Shown piece after piece: positions 63,413 through 64,000 of a stretch of 64,000 nt of DNA. The stretch is from NCBI RefSeq assembly GCF_039555335.1, contig NC_092635.1, forward strand, positions 51,705,255 to 51,769,254, given 5' to 3'. The notes beneath the pieces were generated by a model. It did no database searches and was not told where the DNA came from. It was given only the letters and a program-made list of their open reading frames with translations. Position numbers and translations under genes: made by a program. This DNA comes from Amphiura filiformis. Its lineage: Eukaryota > Echinodermata > Ophiuroidea > Amphilepidida > Amphiuridae. The number at the start of each line of letters is the position of its first letter. Position 1 is the first letter of the stretch.

Positions 63413-63802
63413 TTGCAGCGTCTTTAAGTGTGTATGTGTACACCAGCGATCTTAGACTGTGCCCAATGAAATGCGCACTGATGTCACTGCCATGTCAGGG
63501 TGAAAAATGGTATACACTATTTTGCAAAGACCTGTCACACTGGCCGACCGATGGCGTAAAAAATCATGTCTGTGTCATGCAATGCTACGCAGATTAGATT
63601 GATTGGCAATTTGGCGAATGAAGTGTTGTTGACATGATTCAATTATCCAATCAGAACCCGACTTCATGTTTATGCCATAAACTGCGCCTTGTCTTTAGTA
63701 ACTTAGTCTAGTTGTGAGTATGACTTGGGCCTAACCCTAATATCTCACACAGCCTTGTCTTTAGTAACTTGCATCTAGTTGTAAGTATGACTTGGGCCTT
63801 AC

Positions 63803-63958
63803 CCTAATATCTTGTACAGCCTTGTCTTGAATAGAAGCGGTACTAGAGTAGTATTTCTCCTCTAATTCTTGGTACTGTGTCTGCGACTTGAGTAACTCTG
63901 CCCTCTTTTCTTCAAGAAGTATCTGAGTCTGTTTTAATCTCTCACTCTTTTGATCCAA
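63803..63958 (-). CDS. Coiled-coil protein gene, most upstream exon in the window
   Basis: 52 codons in phase 0. Acceptor TTCATAACAG before TTGGATCAAAAG; donor ATTAGG|GTAAGG. It encodes LDQKSERLKQTQILLEEKRA, ELLKSQTQYQELEEKYYSST and ASIQDKAVQDIR. The exon starts phase 0, so the gene continues to the right of the window. Together the six exons give 282 residues of almost uninterrupted coiled coil. No enzymatic or membrane segment is seen. The protein is likely structural. Confidence 0.87.
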
Positions 63959-64000
63959 CTGTTATGAAAACAAACAAATACATTATTAACTATTTAATTA

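Overview
The window is metazoan nuclear DNA with very few host exons and a dense pile-up of mobile-element remnants, fold-back (MITE-like) elements and tandem arrays. A marine deuterostome such as an echinoderm is my best guess. This is inferred from the element families (tyrosine-recombinase retroelements with an SGNH-hydrolase module, a DUF6589-type gene family, many TTAA- and TA-flanked MITEs) and from intron style. No sequence search was possible. There is no bacterial, organellar or CRISPR signal.

Layout. 1-4.9 kb: a minus-strand DIRS/Ngaro-like retroelement (Gag, RT, RNase H, start of the tyrosine recombinase) split by an array of about 110-bp units rich in GGTCA. 5-11.6 kb: minus-strand tandem copies (527/499 bp) of a DUF6589-like coding segment, bracketed by two copies of a Cys-rich segment. 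11.7-12.7 kb: a 990-bp TA-flanked terminal-inverted-repeat (TIR) element carrying six exact p53-type half-sites. 13-18.2 kb: gene-free, G-rich MITEs and AT palindromes. 18.3-20.6 kb: hydrolase and recombinase fragments in opposite orientation, then a hAT transposase fossil with an internal 4 x 95-bp amplification. 21.3-21.8 kb: a fold-back element with identical 127-bp arms and a 15-bp target duplication. 24.3-27.6 kb: large tandem arrays containing perfect DR1 nuclear-receptor-type sites. 30.0-33.3 kb: an almost intact non-LTR retrotransposon (LINE) with a 12-bp target duplication, sitting in a 346-bp tandem array. 37.6-42.4 kb: fold-backs, a near-identical 90-bp satellite, two adjacent three-way-junction palindromes and perfect hairpins. 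42.75-50.76 kb: an 8-kb nested inverted-repeat structure with arms of about 1 kb. Inside it is a 3.3-kb TIR structure holding a Cys-rich pseudogene and a TTAGGG-like minisatellite. 51.7-56.6 kb: nested MITEs and a minisatellite.

56.6-64 kb (minus): the one credible host gene. Six phase-0 exons with consensus splice sites encode the last 282 residues of a long coiled-coil protein. Its introns and 3' flank are full of MITEs, some with perfect 8-bp target duplications.

Apart from that gene nothing looks like a cooperating gene set. The biology here is transposon insertion, nesting and tandem amplification, some of which spreads transcription-factor-like motifs. Most element boundaries are set by eye from repeats and target duplications.
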